Below, in pieces: positions 8,060 through 8,983 of a DNA stretch of 8,983 nucleotides. The notes beneath the pieces are model-generated. The model was not told the origin of the DNA, searched no databases, and saw nothing but the letters and a program-made list of their open reading frames with translations. Location of the stretch: the NCBI GenBank assembly GCA_910586805.1, contig CAJUJC010000091.1, positions 1-8,983 on the forward strand, given 5' to 3'. The stretch comes from an uncultured Erysipelotrichales bacterium. GTDB lineage: Bacteria; Bacillota_I; Bacilli_A; Erysipelotrichales; Coprobacillaceae. Made by a program: the position numbers and the translations under genes. The first letter of the stretch is position 1; each line of letters begins with the position of its first letter.

Positions 8060-8219
8060 ATGAAAAAGCATCATATAAAGTTGATAGTAAGGTGTTTCGA
8101 AGTATCAATAATGTTTATTTTGCTAAGTTTTGTTTGTTAATAAATATTTTTAATTTATAATTAAAAAACTCATTTTTTTGAAAAATAAGTATAATTTTAT
8201 CAAAATAATGAATTAAATG
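8060..8219. other. AT-rich intergenic stretch without a gene
   Basis: The gene-free gap from 7955 to 8304 holds, in order, the small hairpin, the terminator, this AT-rich stretch and the promoter block of the second transporter. I see no convincing reading frame or RNA gene here. TTGATA and TATCAA at about 8081-8108 form a 6-bp inverted repeat with a 16-nt spacer, probably chance. A/T tracts from about 8141 to 8217 upstream of the promoter could act as an UP-like element, an inference from composition only. The stretch is not recognisably related to the gap before the first transporter; similarity begins only at 8215. Confidence 0.5.
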
Positions 8220-8267
8220 ATAAGATTTTATTAAAAATATTTACATTATTTTAACAAAATGGTAACA
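8220..8267 (+). promoter_or_regulatory. Candidate PhoP-binding direct repeats (Pho box), second transporter gene
   Basis: Hexamers ATAAGA (8220), TTAAAA (8231), TTACAT (8241), TTAACA (8251) and GTAACA (8262) start 11, 10, 10 and 11 bp apart, the same phasing as before the first copy. The last two are closer to the PhoP consensus than their counterparts upstream of the first gene, while the first two are further from it. Binding by PhoP is inferred. Confidence 0.6.
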
Positions 8268-8268
8268 T
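8240..8268 (+). promoter_or_regulatory. Sigma-A-like promoter of the second Na/Pi transporter gene
   Basis: TTTACA (8240-8245) and TAACAT (8263-8268) are 17 bp apart, at positions equivalent to the promoter elements of the first copy. A second possible pair is TTAACA (8251-8256) with TATAGG (8274-8279), also 17 bp apart, but it is not conserved upstream of the first copy. Confidence 0.58.
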
Positions 8269-8290
8269 TCTTTTATAGGTACTTTAATGT

Positions 8291-8297
8291 AGGGAGG
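8291..8297 (+). promoter_or_regulatory. Ribosome binding site deciding the second transporter start
   Basis: AGGGAGG is 7 nt before the ATG at 8305 but only 1 nt before an in-frame ATG at 8299. Spacing and alignment with the first copy (both then begin with Met-Asp) favour 8305. Confidence 0.8.
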
Positions 8298-8304
8298 AAT
8301 GAAC

Positions 8305-8983
8305 ATGGACATTACAAACCTTTTTTCCATGTTAGGGGGACTAGCCTTATTTCTATATGGAATGACAATGACATCTAATGGATTAGAAGTTGCTGCTGGA
8401 AATAAGATGAAGTCATTTTTAGAAAAGTTAACATCGAATCGTTTTTTAGGCGTTACAATAGGAGCGTTGATTACAGCGCTTATTCAATCTTCTTCAGCAA
8501 CAACTGTAATGGCGGTTGGTTTTGTGAATTCAGGATTAATGAAATTAGAAAATGCTGTTTGGGTGATTATGGGAGCAAATATTGGTACGACAATCACTGG
8601 ACAACTTGTTGCTATTGATATTACTGCTTGGGCACCAGTTATTGCTTTTGTTGGTGTTGCTTTGATTACTTTCTTTAAGAGTCAAAAACTTGATGCTTAT
8701 GGTGGAATTATAGCTGGGATAGGTTTTATTTTTATTGGAATGGATATCATGTCAAGTGCAATGATACCACTTCGTACAATGCCTGAATTTGTGAGCTTGA
8801 TTACAAAGTTCCAAAATCCAGTTATTGGTATTATGGTTGGAGCATTGTTTACAGCTGTTATTCAAAGTTCTGCAGCCTCTGTTGGTATTTTACAAGCCCT
8901 CGCAAAAAGTGGTGTTATGACTCTACCTTCAGCTATCTATGTTTTATTTGGACAAAATATAGGAACTTGTATTACTTCTGTTT
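8305..8983 (+). CDS. Na/Pi-cotransporter family protein, tandem paralogue, 3'-truncated by window edge
   Basis: The 226 visible codons encode the membrane part of a second NptA/YjbB-like transporter, starting MDITNLFSMLGG. By hand alignment it matches the preceding gene without gaps, with about 28 differences in 226 residues (about 88% identity). The first signature QSSSATT is intact at residues 61-67. The second reads QSSAAS (187-192), with Ala190 in place of the third serine found in the first copy. ANIGTT and GQNIGT are conserved. The open frame reaches base 8983, so the rest of the membrane domain and any PhoU-like domain lie outside the window. It has its own promoter block and ribosome binding site. 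Differences cluster: residues 138-158 hold 9 changes, whereas residues 209-226 are identical even at the DNA level. Phosphate transport is well supported by family; its distinct role is unknown. Confidence 0.93.
   Translation, partial: MDITNLFSMLGGLALFLYGMTMTSNGLEVAAGNKMKSFLEKLTSNRFLGVTIGALITALIQSSSATTVMAVGFVNSGLMKLENAVWVIMGANIGTTITGQLVAIDITAWAPVIAFVGVALITFFKSQKLDAYGGIIAGIGFIFIGMDIMSSAMIPLRTMPEFVSLITKFQNPVIGIMVGALFTAVIQSSAASVGILQALAKSGVMTLPSAIYVLFGQNIGTCITSV

Overview
The window is a low-GC stretch with strongly A/T-ending codons and AAGGAGG-type ribosome binding sites, which points to a Firmicute. A one-chain PurL of about 1,250 residues next to a PurB of the 456-460-residue Escherichia coli type suggests a gut Erysipelotrichia/Coprobacillus-like or clostridial bacterium. 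This placement is an inference from gene style; no rRNA or other marker is present. All genes lie on the + strand.

Bases 1-6076 are the 3' end of a de novo purine operon. They hold purD (its 5' end is outside the window), then full-length purL, then purB. purD and purL are 8 nt apart, and the purL ribosome binding site runs out of the purD stop codon. The purB start codon directly follows the purL stop codon. A hairpin terminator overlapping the purB stop codon ends the operon. The three enzymes act at separate steps: PurD makes GAR, PurL makes FGAM, and PurB acts both in the SAICAR-to-AICAR step and in the last step of AMP synthesis.

Bases 6077-8983 hold two tandem paralogous Na+/phosphate-cotransporter-type genes. 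The first is complete (554 aa, membrane domain plus C-terminal PhoU-like domain). The second runs off the right edge after 226 codons. Each is preceded by a matching block of about 50 bp (42/50 identical by hand alignment). The block combines a TTTACA-17 bp-TAnnAT promoter with TTAA/TTACA-type direct repeats every 10-11 bp, in the position expected of PhoP (Pho-box) sites. A strong intrinsic terminator separates the two genes, so each seems to be its own transcription unit, probably induced by phosphate limitation.

The most notable signals are in the transporter pair: the duplicated promoter block, a mosaic pattern of nucleotide identity between the copies (about 83%, 95%, 78%, then 100% in consecutive segments) that looks like gene conversion, a Ser-to-Ala change in the second QSSS signature of the downstream copy, and an isoleucine-codon shift in the PhoU-like domain of the first copy. 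I found no CRISPR array, RNA gene, insertion sequence or clear novel system.
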